Numbered from the stretch's first letter, positions 56,301-64,000 are shown. The stretch: DNA of 64,000 nucleotides from Planctomycetota bacterium (GCA_028289345.1 JANQQL010000025.1:124001-188000), one strand, 5' to 3'. Made by a program: numbers and translations. The notes: generated by a model from the sequence alone, not told the origin.

Positions 56301-58724
56301 TCGCCGAATGCGCCGGTCAAGCGTGGCGGGATTCCCCGTGGAAGCGTTGTGGTCACTCAGAGGGAGAGGGGCCGTTTCCCGAACGACTCGCTGAGGTTGA
56401 CCGTCTGTTGCCGGAAACACGGTCCGGAGGGCGGGATGGCGTTGCAGAAGGATTGCCAAGCTTTCGTGAAGCTTGGCTCGATCGAGGGTTCCGGAAAAAC
56501 CAAGGGCCAGGGGCACGTGATAGGCTGAGCTTTCGGGCGCGAGCGCGTGCAGGAACCAAAGGGACTCTTGTCCGAACGAAAGGGGCTGGTGGGAAACTTC
56601 CGTCGACTGCCGGTTGGCTTGGGAGGTGCCCGATCGGTCCTCCGAAGCCGGTGGCTGTCGTTGACCGGAGCCACGGACAGCGCTTGAGATTCGATCGTCC
56701 GCACTCTCGAGTCGTTCGAGAAGCTCCCTTCCCGTCAGTCCGTCGAGAATGTCCGCAAACGGAACGAGGACCTGGAATCGATCTTCGATGCGGTGGAGCA
56801 GGGTCATCCAGCGAAGAGAGTCGAAACCAAGAGCCCGCAGGGCAAGTGATTCGTCGAACGAGGACGCCTCGGCTTCGCGGAGCTGCTGCGAGAACCAATC
56901 TCGGGGATCGCTCGCAACGACTGAGTCTTCGTCGTCCCCGCGAACCCATTCAGCCAAGACTCGCAGCGATCGCTCGCGCCATTCGCGGCGGCTTTGTCGA
57001 CGTTGCACCTTGCCGCTGGTCGTTCTCGGCAGCGTTCCCATTCGCAGTAGAACGACCGAGTGCAGTTCCACTTCAAACTCTTCTTCGACCGCTTCACGCA
57101 CTGCTCGAAGCACCGCGTGATCCGTCCCTGGCTTCAACGAGGCTTCGTGCAGAAGGACCAGCCTTTGGTCGTCGTTGTTGCGCTCGTGTTTTCTTTCGCT
57201 GGTGATTTCCTGTTTGCGTTGGTTGAACTCGTCCACGACAAACGCAGCCCCACGTCCGCCGTGCAGCGCTGGGTGTGCTTCCGCGGCGCAGGCCTCGAGA
57301 TCTTGCGGGTACAAGTTGCGACCGCGCACGATCAGGAGGTCTTTGCAGCGTCCGGTGACGTACAGCTCTCCTTGGTCGAGGAATCCGAGGTCGCCGGTGC
57401 GAAGATACGAGCGCGGACCTTCTTCGATGATCTTGGCTTGGAACGTCTGGCGAGTGGCTTCGGCATTCTTCCAGTAGCCCTTCGCGACGCTCGGACTTCG
57501 CAGCCACACTTCGCCGACGTCGCCTTCGGGACAACGTCGATGAGTGCTCGGATCGACGATGGCCAGCTCTTGATCGGCGATGCTCTTGCCGCAGCCCACG
57601 AGCGTCTGGCCTAGCTCGGACGTGCCCGCCCGCGCTCCGGTGCCCGCTTCCAAGCTCCCTCGATCAAACTCTCGAATCACTGGTTCGGCAGAGCGGGTGC
57701 CCGCCGTCGCCATGAGCGTGGACTCGGCAAGTCCGTACGCGGGGAACAGGGTGTTTCGAGAGAGACCGGCGGAAGCGAAGGTCTCTTGAAAGCGTTGCAA
57801 CGTGGAGGCGTGGACCGGCTCCGAGCCGTTGAACGCCACTCTCCAAGAGCGGAGGTCGAGTTCTCGGCGCTGCTCTTTGGGGATTTTGTCGGCACAAAGG
57901 GCGTAGGCGAAGTTCGGAGCGCCGGAAGTCGTGGCGCGGAAATGGGAGATCGCCCGAAGCCACGAAAGTGGGGTTTGCAAGAACTCGACCGGAGACATCA
58001 GAATCGCCGGAATGCCGCAATACACCGCCTGGAGCACCATTCCGATCAAACCCATGTCGTGATACATGGGTAGCCAAGACACCAAGGAAGAAACGCCGGT
58101 GTTCCAGGCCTGATGCATTGCCTCTTGGTTGTGCATCAGGTTGCGGTGGGTGACCATGACTCCTTTGGGGGTTCCCGTAGAACCAGAGGTGTACTGAAGG
58201 AAAGCCACCGCTTCTTGGGACGGTTCCACGGCGGGGATGTCCGGACCGTCCATTTCTTGGTCAACCGCCATCCAAGGAAACCGGCCGAGGGAGTTGGCAC
58301 GCGCGACGATTTGTTCTCGACCAGAAAGCGCTTCGTGGGTCGTCAACGCGAGGCTTGGCTCTGCGTTTGCTGCCACGGCAGCGATCCGCTTCAGCGATCG
58401 GTTTCGCCGTGGTGGAAAGAGGGGCACGGCGATCACGTCGGCAAGCAGGCACGCGAAGAATCCGACGACGTAATCGAGGGAATGGGGCGTCAGCAGAAGG
58501 ACGCGGTCCCCGGGCGAGGTTTGGGTGCGCAGGCCAGACGCCAAACCCAGTGCCCGAGCACGCAGATCTCCGTAGGCCAGCCGCTCCGTGACCCGCTGTC
58601 CGTCGCGAACGAACGCGAAGGCATCTTGGTCCGATTGATGAGCGGCCCGCCATTGGAGCATCGCTACCAATGACGACAATCCCTCTCGAGGGACCGTCGA
58701 TCGCCGGGCGGCACAGGGGGGCAT
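53304..58724 (-). CDS. Lipopeptide-initiating FAAL-ACP-C-A-T synthetase
   Basis: This 1806-residue starter subunit has a fatty acyl-AMP ligase at about 15-590: YTSGSTGTPKG at 178-188, SWLPMYHDMGLIG, FLQTPLSWLRAIS and YLRTGDLG. An acyl carrier domain (GFDSLRWM, Ser near 635) is followed by a C domain (about 680-1130) with HHLVVDYWS, a Gly-to-Tyr variant seen in starter-type C domains that accept acyl chains. The A domain code is DVGELVSIDK, eight of ten positions matching the ornithine code DVGEIGSIDK. The carrier (GGDSI near 1720) is of the type that normally precedes an epimerase, but none follows; about 60 residues of linker end in FSMVDLDATQWSKVSSLL. The protein should load a fatty acid and attach it to ornithine. 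AGAGGAAG precedes the ATG. Confidence 0.95.
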   Translation of the reverse strand: MPPCAARRSTVPREGLSSLVAMLQWRAAHQSDQDAFAFVRDGQRVTERLAYGDLRARALGLASGLRTQTSPGDRVLLLTPHSLDYVVGFFACLLADVIAVPLFPPRRNRSLKRIAAVAANAEPSLALTTHEALSGREQIVARANSLGRFPWMAVDQEMDGPDIPAVEPSQEAVAFLQYTSGSTGTPKGVMVTHRNLMHNQEAMHQAWNTGVSSLVSWLPMYHDMGLIGMVLQAVYCGIPAILMSPVEFLQTPLSWLRAISHFRATTSGAPNFAYALCADKIPKEQRRELDLRSWRVAFNGSEPVHASTLQRFQETFASAGLSRNTLFPAYGLAESTLMATAGTRSAEPVIREFDRGSLEAGTGARAGTSELGQTLVGCGKSIADQELAIVDPSTHRRCPEGDVGEVWLRSPSVAKGYWKNAEATRQTFQAKIIEEGPRSYLRTGDLGFLDQGELYVTGRCKDLLIVRGRNLYPQDLEACAAEAHPALHGGRGAAFVVDEFNQRKQEITSERKHERNNDDQRLVLLHEASLKPGTDHAVLRAVREAVEEEFEVELHSVVLLRMGTLPRTTSGKVQRRQSRREWRERSLRVLAEWVRGDDEDSVVASDPRDWFSQQLREAEASSFDESLALRALGFDSLRWMTLLHRIEDRFQVLVPFADILDGLTGRELLERLESADDRISSAVRGSGQRQPPASEDRSGTSQANRQSTEVSHQPLSFGQESLWFLHALAPESSAYHVPLALGFSGTLDRAKLHESLAILLQRHPALRTVFPATDGQPQRVVRETAPLPLSDHNASTGNPATLDRRIRREIARPFDLETGPLIRFSLFPRHAGGDVLLMVAHHLVVDYWSMSILMEQWQRLYRGVESAEPAASSEWANEDHARWQQNWIRSDEAQTQLEYWSDQLAHLPTVDLPTKAPRPREPSASGRVLPATLSSSLVAKLEELSQQHDTTLFVTTLAAFAALLTRYTDQQDLPIGTLTAGRHRSAWKSVVGYLVNPLVLRCKTNGNPRFDELLERVHRITSGALRHQDFPFDRLVETLAPRRDSNRTPLFQILFLWQNAHHHQGQDLSAFAMGRSGGQLQFGDLSVESVPLPQEVTQFDWSLVLASSGDEVLVNLEYKNQLFDAELAEGFQDHYRAFLESIAQNPHQRLSEIPIFDREERIALEPGPPSPPESPSTVLSLLNEHPRQRPEQPSVTDSNTSLTWRELHERAEAWSAEWQRRGVGAEALVGLWMERSVELVAAWLGIWKAGAAVLPFDDRDPPERVLRLAKQAKAIAMVTDRPGALTDDRDSRSPEIPVLTTIDPRQGKTMPSPVVDPDQLAYATFTSGSTGTPKAVQVTHANVASAFRSWEKEYQLVPGLSHLQMARASFDVFVGDLVRALASGGRLVICPWQTLLEPQSLLSLLHRESVGVAEFVPSVLNALLDHLEECDERLPPMQILAVGSDVFPGSDQRRLRERADPHTRLVNSYGVTEATIDSTFHPMIGDQPRSTVPIGTAFAGTTLAVTDSAGSLVPSGVPGELWIGGAGVSRGYLNRPDLTAERFVPDPWSSTPGARCYRTGDRVRRSFGGPLEFVGRSDQQVKIRGIRVELSEVRIELCRLPEVVEAEVLATPREDGPRRLLGYLVLRDPDQSMDAVRTQLRTRVPEAMVPAKLIRLHELPRNANGKVDRRQLPRDEVTFSKPTAREPETAVERALIEVLADVLNVPIVSVEDNYFDLGGDSILTIRYVARARRRGIEFKPEHVFQHQTARELARHCRVSPDSSPQAVSTEPSARTTSPAPFSMVDLDATQWSKVSSLLDEEDEEPA

Positions 58725-58738
58725 TGTCTTCCTCTTAG

Positions 58739-58756
58739 CGGTGACGTGTGTCACCG
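58739..58756. promoter_or_regulatory. Palindrome in the leader of the NRPS operon
   Basis: CGGTGACGTGTGTCACCG has perfect 7-bp arms around GTGT, ending 15 bases before the FAAL-NRPS start codon in the untranslated leader. It could be a regulator site or an mRNA hairpin next to the ribosome site. Confidence 0.5.
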
Positions 58757-58933
58757 GGTTTTCCCTTCAGCGCTCTTACCAGAGTCGAAGTAGAGCGGCA
58801 ACGAAGGAATGCTGCTGGAAGGAGCGATCGTTGTTTGCCAACCGGTCGGTCAGATTTTGGATTGTGTTTGCTCGTGGTTTGTTCGCCATGTAGTGAAGAC
58901 AAAGCGACGAACTTGACCGGTACGGTTCATGAA

Positions 58934-58951
58934 AACGTAGCTTGCTACGTT
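58934..58951. promoter_or_regulatory. Operator-like palindrome upstream of the NRPS operon
   Basis: AACGTAGCTTGCTACGTT has perfect 8-bp arms with a 2-base centre, about 210 bp before the FAAL-NRPS start. On the minus strand it lies between a possible -35 (TTGGAA) and a weak -10 (TCATGA) spaced by 17 bp. A dimeric repressor or activator site is likely. No regulator gene is adjacent within the window. Confidence 0.5.
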
Positions 58952-59006
58952 CCAAGTGACACATTGAACGTCGGGCATCCCCGTTGCATGAGTGGGGAAC
59001 GCAGAC

Positions 59007-60035
59007 TCAGCTCCAGCGAAAGATGCGTAGTCCAAGGACGAAGGGAACGATTCCCCAGGCAAGCTGGACGCCCATCTGGGGGAGGACTTCCATCAACCCC
59101 GCACCTTCCAGCATGTTGGCGCGAAGTGCATCGTTGAGGGCCGTCAACGGGAGTGCCTGGATCCAGGGAATGAGTCCATCGGAGAACTTCTCGTAGGAAA
59201 AGAAGATCCCCGAAGTCAGGCCCATGGGAAGGAACACCAGGTAGATCAGGCCGCCCACTCCTTCCGCGGTCTTGGCCCGGGAACCGACCAGAACGGCGAG
59301 GCCGGAAAAGGACAGGCCGCCGACCAGGGCGATCAACGAAAAGACCACGACGTTGCCCTCGAACGGAATGCCCAGGACCAGGATGGCGAACACGACCAGG
59401 ACGCCGACCTCCAGGATCAAGAACAACAGACGAGAGAAGATGAAGGACAGCAAGAACGAATGTCTCGCCATTGGGGTGACCAGGAACCGCTTTAGCAGCT
59501 TCTTCTGACGCGCTTCCACGATGGCGAAGCCGATTCCCCAGATTCCGGTGCTCATGAGGCTCATCCCCAGGAGGCCGGGAATCAGCCAATCGACGTAGCG
59601 AGATCCGGCTCCTTCGAGATTCGTGCGGCCTATGGTGACTGCGTCGGCCCGTCCGGCGGCTCGCTGGAGCGCATCTTCGGCGCGCAGCGCGGCGACGTCG
59701 CTCTCGGGTCGGGTCGGGTCAAGTTGGAGCTCCGGGACCTCGGTTCCTCGGACCAGAACCAGCACTCCGCCCGTGCGCAGCCGGCGCTCCGCTTCGTTGG
59801 GGTCCCGGAAAACGACCACCTCGACGGCCTCTGCCGCTCGCAGGGCTTCCACGAAGTGGTCCCCGGTGGCGCCGGCGAGTACGCCCACGCGCACGCTTTC
59901 AACCTGTCCGTCCTTGAACGCGAACCCGAGCACCATGGAGAGCAGGACCGGGAACACGAAGCCCCAGAACACCATCTCCGGTTCACGAAGGAGATGCAGC
60001 AACCTCGTTCGAGTCAGTTCGAATGTCTGATGCAT
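59007..60035 (-). CDS. ABC-2 type permease (DrrB-like exporter subunit)
   Basis: This 342-residue membrane protein has an N-terminal anchor (MVFWGFVFPVLLSMVLGFAF), an extracytoplasmic region of about 120 residues, and five C-terminal membrane segments including WLIPGLLGMSLMSTGIWGIGFAI, LILEVGVLVVFAILVLGI and VVVFSLIALVGGLSFSGLAVLV. FLPMGLTSGIFFSYEKF and LPLTALNDALRANM are typical of ABC-2 drug or lipid exporters. Its partner ATPase gene overlaps it by 53 bp. The pair lies directly upstream of the lipopeptide operon in the same direction, so export of the product or of a lipid precursor is likely. The start MHQTF has GGAAG nine bases upstream; MTRM three codons earlier is possible. Confidence 0.85.
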   Translation of the reverse strand: MHQTFELTRTRLLHLLREPEMVFWGFVFPVLLSMVLGFAFKDGQVESVRVGVLAGATGDHFVEALRAAEAVEVVVFRDPNEAERRLRTGGVLVLVRGTEVPELQLDPTRPESDVAALRAEDALQRAAGRADAVTIGRTNLEGAGSRYVDWLIPGLLGMSLMSTGIWGIGFAIVEARQKKLLKRFLVTPMARHSFLLSFIFSRLLFLILEVGVLVVFAILVLGIPFEGNVVVFSLIALVGGLSFSGLAVLVGSRAKTAEGVGGLIYLVFLPMGLTSGIFFSYEKFSDGLIPWIQALPLTALNDALRANMLEGAGLMEVLPQMGVQLAWGIVPFVLGLRIFRWS

Positions 60036-61011
60036 CCTGGTCATCTTCCAGGTGTCTTCCGGTGAGAGACACAAACACGTCATCGAGGGTCGGGCGGTGG
60101 GTGTCCAGGTCCATGATCGTCCAGCGGTGAGCGCGTACCCGCTCCATGACGGCGGGAAGAGCTTCTTGGATCTGGGTCACTCCCAAGGTGTAGGTCTGGG
60201 TCCGTTGCTGCACTGAGAGGACCCCCGGGCATTGGCGTAGTTCGTCTTGCAGAGGGTGATCGTCCGCCGGCTCCCCGTCCACCCGGAACTCGAGGATGCT
60301 GTCGCCTTGCAACGCATCTACGATCTGGCGCGGCGTCCCTTGGCGCAAGATCTTTCCATGGTCCAAGATGACCAGCTCGTCGGCGAGGTGCTCCGCTTCG
60401 TCCATGTAGTGGGTGGTCAAGAGAACCGTTCCGCCACTGTTCTTGAACGATTCCACGATGGACCACACGGTCCGTCGTGCTTGGGGATCGAGCCCAGTGG
60501 TGGGCTCGTCGAGGAACAGCAGCTCCGGCTCGTGAACCACGGCACAGCCCAAAGCCAGCCGCTGTTTCTGCCCGCCAGAGAGCTTCTCCAAGCGCGTGTT
60601 GCGCTTCTCTTCGAGGCCGATCAGTTCGACGATCTGCTCCGGGTCCTTGCCTTTGCGGTACAGGCTGCGGAACAAGCGGATCATCTCGAACACGGTGTTC
60701 TTGTCCGGAAGCCGCGTTTCCTGGAGCTGCACGCCAATTCGCTCGCGGATCTCCCGTTCCGCGACGGACCAGCTCTTGCCCAGGATCTGCACGAACCCAT
60801 CGTCGGGGGTGCGCAGTCCCACCAGCATCTCGACGGTAGTGGTTTTGCCCGCCCCGTTCGGTCCCAAGAGCCCCAGGCACCGACCCCGTTCGATGCGCAA
60901 GTCAATCCCGTTGACTGCGCGTAGGTCCGCGTACTGTTTGACCAGGCCGCGGCACACGATGGCCGGGCCTTCGGCGGACGCGGTTTTCTCTTGGTTGCTC
61001 GAATCCCCCAT
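59983..61011 (-). CDS. ABC exporter ATPase (DrrA/CcmA-like)
   Basis: This 342-residue ATPase has Walker A GPNGAGKTT (about 49-57), Q-loop VQLQETRLPDKNTVFE, signature LSGGQKQRLALG, Walker B LLFLDEPTTGLDPQARR and the switch His in LTTHYMDEAEHLADE. A C-terminal extension of about 110 residues (LEFRVDGEPADDHPLQ, PTLDDVFVSLTGRHL) matches DrrA-type multidrug and lipid exporters. It pairs with the overlapping ABC-2 permease. The start MGDSSNQ was chosen because the frame further upstream overlaps the preceding permease gene, which ends five bases before this ATG. Confidence 0.9.
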   Translation of the reverse strand: MGDSSNQEKTASAEGPAIVCRGLVKQYADLRAVNGIDLRIERGRCLGLLGPNGAGKTTTVEMLVGLRTPDDGFVQILGKSWSVAEREIRERIGVQLQETRLPDKNTVFEMIRLFRSLYRKGKDPEQIVELIGLEEKRNTRLEKLSGGQKQRLALGCAVVHEPELLFLDEPTTGLDPQARRTVWSIVESFKNSGGTVLLTTHYMDEAEHLADELVILDHGKILRQGTPRQIVDALQGDSILEFRVDGEPADDHPLQDELRQCPGVLSVQQRTQTYTLGVTQIQEALPAVMERVRAHRWTIMDLDTHRPTLDDVFVSLTGRHLEDDQDASDIRTDSNEVAASPS

Positions 61012-61016
61012 GGCGA

Positions 61017-62183
61017 TCAGGTTGCCCTCAGGGCTTCGAGGACCGGCTTGCGAGCGGCACCGATGGCGGGGAACAGCCCGCCGAAACCGCCGATCGCGAG
61101 GCCGAAGACCAGTCCGGTCACCAGGCTGGCTGGTGTGAACACCAAGGAAAAGGCCTGCTCCGCGAACAAGTACGGGTTCATGGTGCCCGTTTCCCAACCG
61201 ATCAGCGACAGCCCAAAGGTCAGCAGAGCGCCAAGACCTCCTCCCAGGAGGCCGAGGAACGCCGACTCCAAAAGGAATGCGAACAGAATGCTCTTGCGGC
61301 GGAATCCCAGGGAGCGAAGCACGGCGATCTCCGAGACTCGTTGGGAAACTGCGGCGTACATGGTGTTCGCTGCGGCGAAAGCGGCCCCGATTCCGAGGAT
61401 GACCGCCAGCAAGAACGAAGAGCCGACCAGCTGCTCCACCGCCTCGCTCTGACGCGCGAAATGTTCGGGATAGGTTCGGGCCTTCAGCGTTCCCGCGCTC
61501 TGCTGCTCGACGCTCTCCAGGATTGCGGGTACCGCATCGGCCGTCGCCGCGCGCAAGGTCACCGACGAGTAGCCCTGGCGGTGGAACGCCCCGCGCAGCA
61601 CGTCAAAGTCTCCCCAGATCTCCGAGTCGTAAGCGCTGTCCCCCGCTTCGAACAGTCCCACCACCTTGAGGCGGGTCTGGCCGACGGGAATCTCCTGTCC
61701 GAGATCGAGGCCTTCGAAGCGGCGGGAGATCGCCCGTCCCACCGTCACTTCATGGAGCCCAGCCCGGAATGGTCGGCCCTCGACGATCTCGAAGGACTGA
61801 CGCCAATCTCGTTCTCGTTCGGTGATACCGCGCAAACTGACGTTGGCCTTGCCACCCCCTTCGAGCCGCGGCAGATTCAGGGCCGTGATGAGCTCCGCGG
61901 AAACCATCGAGTTCCCGTCGCGCTCGGCGAGTTGGGAGATCGAGCGCAGCTGCCGCGCTTCGTCGAGGGAAACGCTGCTCCCCGCTTCGGATAACGCGCC
62001 CTTGCGCAGAACCAAAATGTCTTGTTCCGAACCGGTGCCAACATTGACCTGTTGAACGCCGAGCAAAAGTCCCTGAACGGCGAGGATCGTTGCCGTGGCG
62101 GCAGCAATCCCGAGAACCGTCATCGCGGTGGCGGTCTTTCGGTTCTTCAAACTGCGCAGGCTGTACTTGAGTGGAAGAGCCAT
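61017..62183 (-). CDS. FtsX-like permease of a MacB/DevC-type transporter
   Basis: This 388-residue protein has one N-terminal membrane segment (TAMTVLGIAAATATILAVQGLLLG), a periplasmic domain of about 200 residues (residues 45-250), and three C-terminal segments. These are FLLAVILGIGAAFAAANTMYAAV, then SEIAVLRSLGFRRKSILFAFLLESAFLGLLGGGLGALL, then LVTGLVFGLAIGGFGGLFPAIGAARKPVLEALR. This is the MacB/DevC topology. It follows another FtsX-type permease by two bases and probably forms a heterodimer with it, driven by the ATPase at the right edge. The start MALPLKYSLRSLKNRK is typical, while the upstream frame overlaps the neighbouring gene. Confidence 0.85.
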   Translation of the reverse strand: MALPLKYSLRSLKNRKTATAMTVLGIAAATATILAVQGLLLGVQQVNVGTGSEQDILVLRKGALSEAGSSVSLDEARQLRSISQLAERDGNSMVSAELITALNLPRLEGGGKANVSLRGITERERDWRQSFEIVEGRPFRAGLHEVTVGRAISRRFEGLDLGQEIPVGQTRLKVVGLFEAGDSAYDSEIWGDFDVLRGAFHRQGYSSVTLRAATADAVPAILESVEQQSAGTLKARTYPEHFARQSEAVEQLVGSSFLLAVILGIGAAFAAANTMYAAVSQRVSEIAVLRSLGFRRKSILFAFLLESAFLGLLGGGLGALLTFGLSLIGWETGTMNPYLFAEQAFSLVFTPASLVTGLVFGLAIGGFGGLFPAIGAARKPVLEALRAT

Positions 62184-62185
62184 GA

Positions 62186-63334
62186 TCAGGTCACCTTTCG
62201 CAGTCCGGACACGATCGGCAGGGTGGCGACTCGATGGGCCGGAACGCTGCCCGAAGCGACGCCGACCAGGACCGAAAGGGCGAGCCCCGTCAGCAAAGTG
62301 CCGGCGGTGACGTGAAAGTTCAGGAACAGGAAGGAGGGGGGCCCGGCCTGTTCCCAGAGCAGCCAGGCACCGCCGCATCCCAAGGCGCCTCCCAGCAAGG
62401 AGAGCAAGCAAGCCTCGGCAATGACCAGGACACGCACGCGTCCCGGGGTGAATCCAAGAGTGCGTAGCACAGAGATTTCGCGCACCCGCTCGCGAGTCGC
62501 CAGGGCGATGGCGTTGGCGCCGGCGAGCACCATCACCACCAGGAGGACCATCGACAGGCGTTGCAAGACCGTGCGCTGGGTGGCCAGACTCTCGTTGGTG
62601 GACTCCTGGAAGATGTCTTCGGTCATGCTGGCCGTGGGATATTCGGAGTTTAGGTAGCGGCTGTCGATTTCATCGATGATGCGTGGCATCGCCGCCGAGT
62701 CCTGGGCCTTGGCGAAGAACAGTTCGTACTCGGAGAACGCCGTGAGCGAAGCGTCCAAACTCTCCCAGTGGAAGATCAACACGTCTTCGTAGGCGGGAGC
62801 GGTGAAGACTCCGGCGATGGACAGCTTCGGGTCCACCGGATACCGGGCTCCGATCAGTGGCACCGTGGAGCCGAGCTTCCAGCCGTCGCCCGAGAAACGC
62901 TCAATCAGTGACTCATGGACCAGGCAGCTTTGCGGGTTGGCGAGGAAAGCTCCGCGTTGGGTCTCATCCACGTCCAGTTCGGGGAACACGTCAAACACGG
63001 TTCGCGCATTGACCGCGTACTGAGCGAAGAAGTTGTCCGGGTGGTCGTCCTTGTACAGCCCGGAAAAGTTGGTCATGCCGCAAACTTCGGCGACTCCGGC
63101 CAGGCTGCGGATCTGCTCTTCGTACGCCTGGGGCAGGGTGCCAATCTGGGAAAGGCGCGAGGTCACCACCACCCGGTGCTGGGCCGTGTTGAAGCTGGTC
63201 ACCGAGTCCAAAGCGGTCAGCATCGTCTGCAAAGTGCAGAACAGGAAGAACGTCGTCGCCAGAGAAAGGATCATCAGGATCGATCTTCTCCGGCTTCGCG
63301 TGGCGTTGCGCCAGACGAAGCGGAACCACTTCAT
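62186..63334 (-). CDS. FtsX-like permease, partner subunit
   Basis: This 382-residue permease has the same topology as its downstream neighbour. The N-terminus [20 protein letters not shown] leads into a membrane segment, a periplasmic domain (about 45-250) and three C-terminal segments ([77 protein letters not shown]). The two permeases differ in sequence and probably form a heterodimer. The start overlaps the stop of the ATPase gene (ATGA at 63331-63334). Transport of the lipopeptide or of an envelope lipid is inferred from position only. Confidence 0.85.
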   Translation of the reverse strand: MKWFRFVWRNATRSRRRSILMILSLATTFFLFCTLQTMLTALDSVTSFNTAQHRVVVTSRLSQIGTLPQAYEEQIRSLAGVAEVCGMTNFSGLYKDDHPDNFFAQYAVNARTVFDVFPELDVDETQRGAFLANPQSCLVHESLIERFSGDGWKLGSTVPLIGARYPVDPKLSIAGVFTAPAYEDVLIFHWESLDASLTAFSEYELFFAKAQDSAAMPRIIDEIDSRYLNSEYPTASMTEDIFQESTNESLATQRTVLQRLSMVLLVVMVLAGANAIALATRERVREISVLRTLGFTPGRVRVLVIAEACLLSLLGGALGCGGAWLLWEQAGPPSFLFLNFHVTAGTLLTGLALSVLVGVASGSVPAHRVATLPIVSGLRKVT

Positions 63335-64000
63335 CGGCCCGCCCCCTGGGCGTGAGCTTTTTCTCCGCGGGCTTCGGCGAGGATTGCCGCGTAGCTCGCG
63401 GGAACCTGGGGTTGCAAGGTCCCCTTCTCCAGGTAGTGAACCCGGGAGGCGGCGGCCGCGGCGCGCAAGTCATGGGTGACCATCAAGATGGTCTTGCCCT
63501 GTTCGCGCTGCAGTTCCTGTAAGAGTTCAAGCACTTCCTTGGCAGAGTCGGAGTCCAGGTCGCCGGTGGGTTCGTCGGCCAGGAGCAAACTCGGATCCGC
63601 GACGAGCGCTCGAGCGATGGCCACTCGTTGCTCCTGTCCCCCGGAAAGCTGGCGGGGGTAGTGTTCCACGCGGTCCTCGAGGCCCACGATGGAAAGCGCG
63701 CGCTTCACCCGCTCCCGTCGCTCCTTGCGTTTCATCGAGGTGAGAAGCAGTGGCAGCTCGACGTTTTCGAACGCGGTGAGCACCGCGATGAGATTGAAGA
63801 GCTGGAAGATGAAGCCCACGTGTTTTCCGCGCCAGTTCGCGAGCTCCGCTTCGTTGAAGCCGGTGAGCTGGACCCCGTCGACGAGCACCGCCCCTTTGGT
63901 GGGTTGGTCGAGACCGGCGACAAGGTTCAGGAGAGTGGATTTTCCCGAACCCGAAGGGCCCATGAACGCGTGGAACTCGCCTTTGCCGATTTCCACAGAA
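63331..64000 (-). CDS. MacB/LolD-like ABC ATPase, 5' truncated
   Basis: About 222 residues are visible and the frame stays open to the window edge; some 30 N-terminal residues lie outside. Walker A is GPSGSGKST, the Q-loop FIFQLFNLI, the signature [16 protein letters not shown], Walker [14 protein letters not shown], and the switch His is in [17 protein letters not shown]-terminal tail of about 25 residues follows the domain. It overlaps the first FtsX-type permease gene by four bases and should energise the permease pair. In related systems a membrane-fusion protein gene is found upstream, which here would lie beyond the window. Confidence 0.9.
   Translation of the reverse strand, partial: SVEIGKGEFHAFMGPSGSGKSTLLNLVAGLDQPTKGAVLVDGVQLTGFNEAELANWRGKHVGFIFQLFNLIAVLTAFENVELPLLLTSMKRKERRERVKRALSIVGLEDRVEHYPRQLSGGQEQRVAIARALVADPSLLLADEPTGDLDSDSAKEVLELLQELQREQGKTILMVTHDLRAAAAASRVHYLEKGTLQPQVPASYAAILAEARGEKAHAQGAGR

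Noticed and set aside
1..64000. RNA genes, CRISPR arrays, insertion sequences and integrase or attachment sites
   Set aside because: I found no tRNA or rRNA stretches, no regularly spaced repeats and no transposase or recombinase motifs, so none is reported.

Overview
The window is GC-rich bacterial DNA that I would place in Planctomycetota. Two tandem secreted right-handed beta-helix proteins end in Asp/Asn-rich 'DCNGNGIPDxC' repeats, and a secreted zinc protease ends in a C-terminal domain of a style I associate with that phylum. This placement is inference from protein style, not from a marker gene. I saw no rRNA, tRNA, CRISPR array, transposase or integrase.

Left part (1-22.4 kb), ordinary accessory functions. 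It opens with the 3' end of one beta-helix protein and a complete paralogue (to 3178), a strong terminator, then a convergent metalloprotease and a serine beta-lactamase-like hydrolase. A small membrane protein and a winged-helix regulator follow at 6494-7460. An AttEFGH-like ABC system (ATPase, fused double permease, AttH lipocalin-like protein) lies at 7604-11923. A leftward set at 12133-17405 encodes an unknown lipoprotein, a nitroreductase, a pirin, an exported amidohydrolase and an exported cysteine hydrolase. It diverges from an XylR/V4R-type sigma-54 activator (17658-19418). The space between them holds a -24/-12-like promoter and palindromic TGAAACGTTTCA-type sites, so activator and operon look like one switch. 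A GntR/FCD regulator with a near-perfect operator, a second serine hydrolase with a TPR-like tail, and an SRPBCC protein complete this part.

Right part (22.5-64 kb), a lipopeptide biosynthetic locus, all on the minus strand and read right to left. It begins with export genes: a truncated MacB-like ATPase, two FtsX-type permeases, a DrrA-like ATPase and an ABC-2 permease. After a 282-bp promoter-like gap with two palindromes come FAAL-ACP-C-A-T; C-A-T-C-A-T-E; five C-A-T modules in one 5281-residue protein; KS-AT-ACP-TE; a flavin-dependent halogenase-like enzyme; a cobalamin-binding radical SAM enzyme; and MbtH. The megasynthase genes and the halogenase are joined by successive 4-bp ATGA overlaps. 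Colinearity predicts a fatty acid, eight amino acids and one malonyl unit, released by the only thioesterase. Pocket codes read by eye suggest Orn first, a basic D-residue third, Val sixth and Leu eighth; the others are unresolved.

The megasynthase is the most notable system here. Its first NRPS subunit ends in a carrier domain of the type that normally precedes an epimerase, plus a communication-like tail, but has no epimerase. The pathway also ends in an unreduced PKS module and carries both a halogenase-like and a B12 radical SAM tailoring enzyme.
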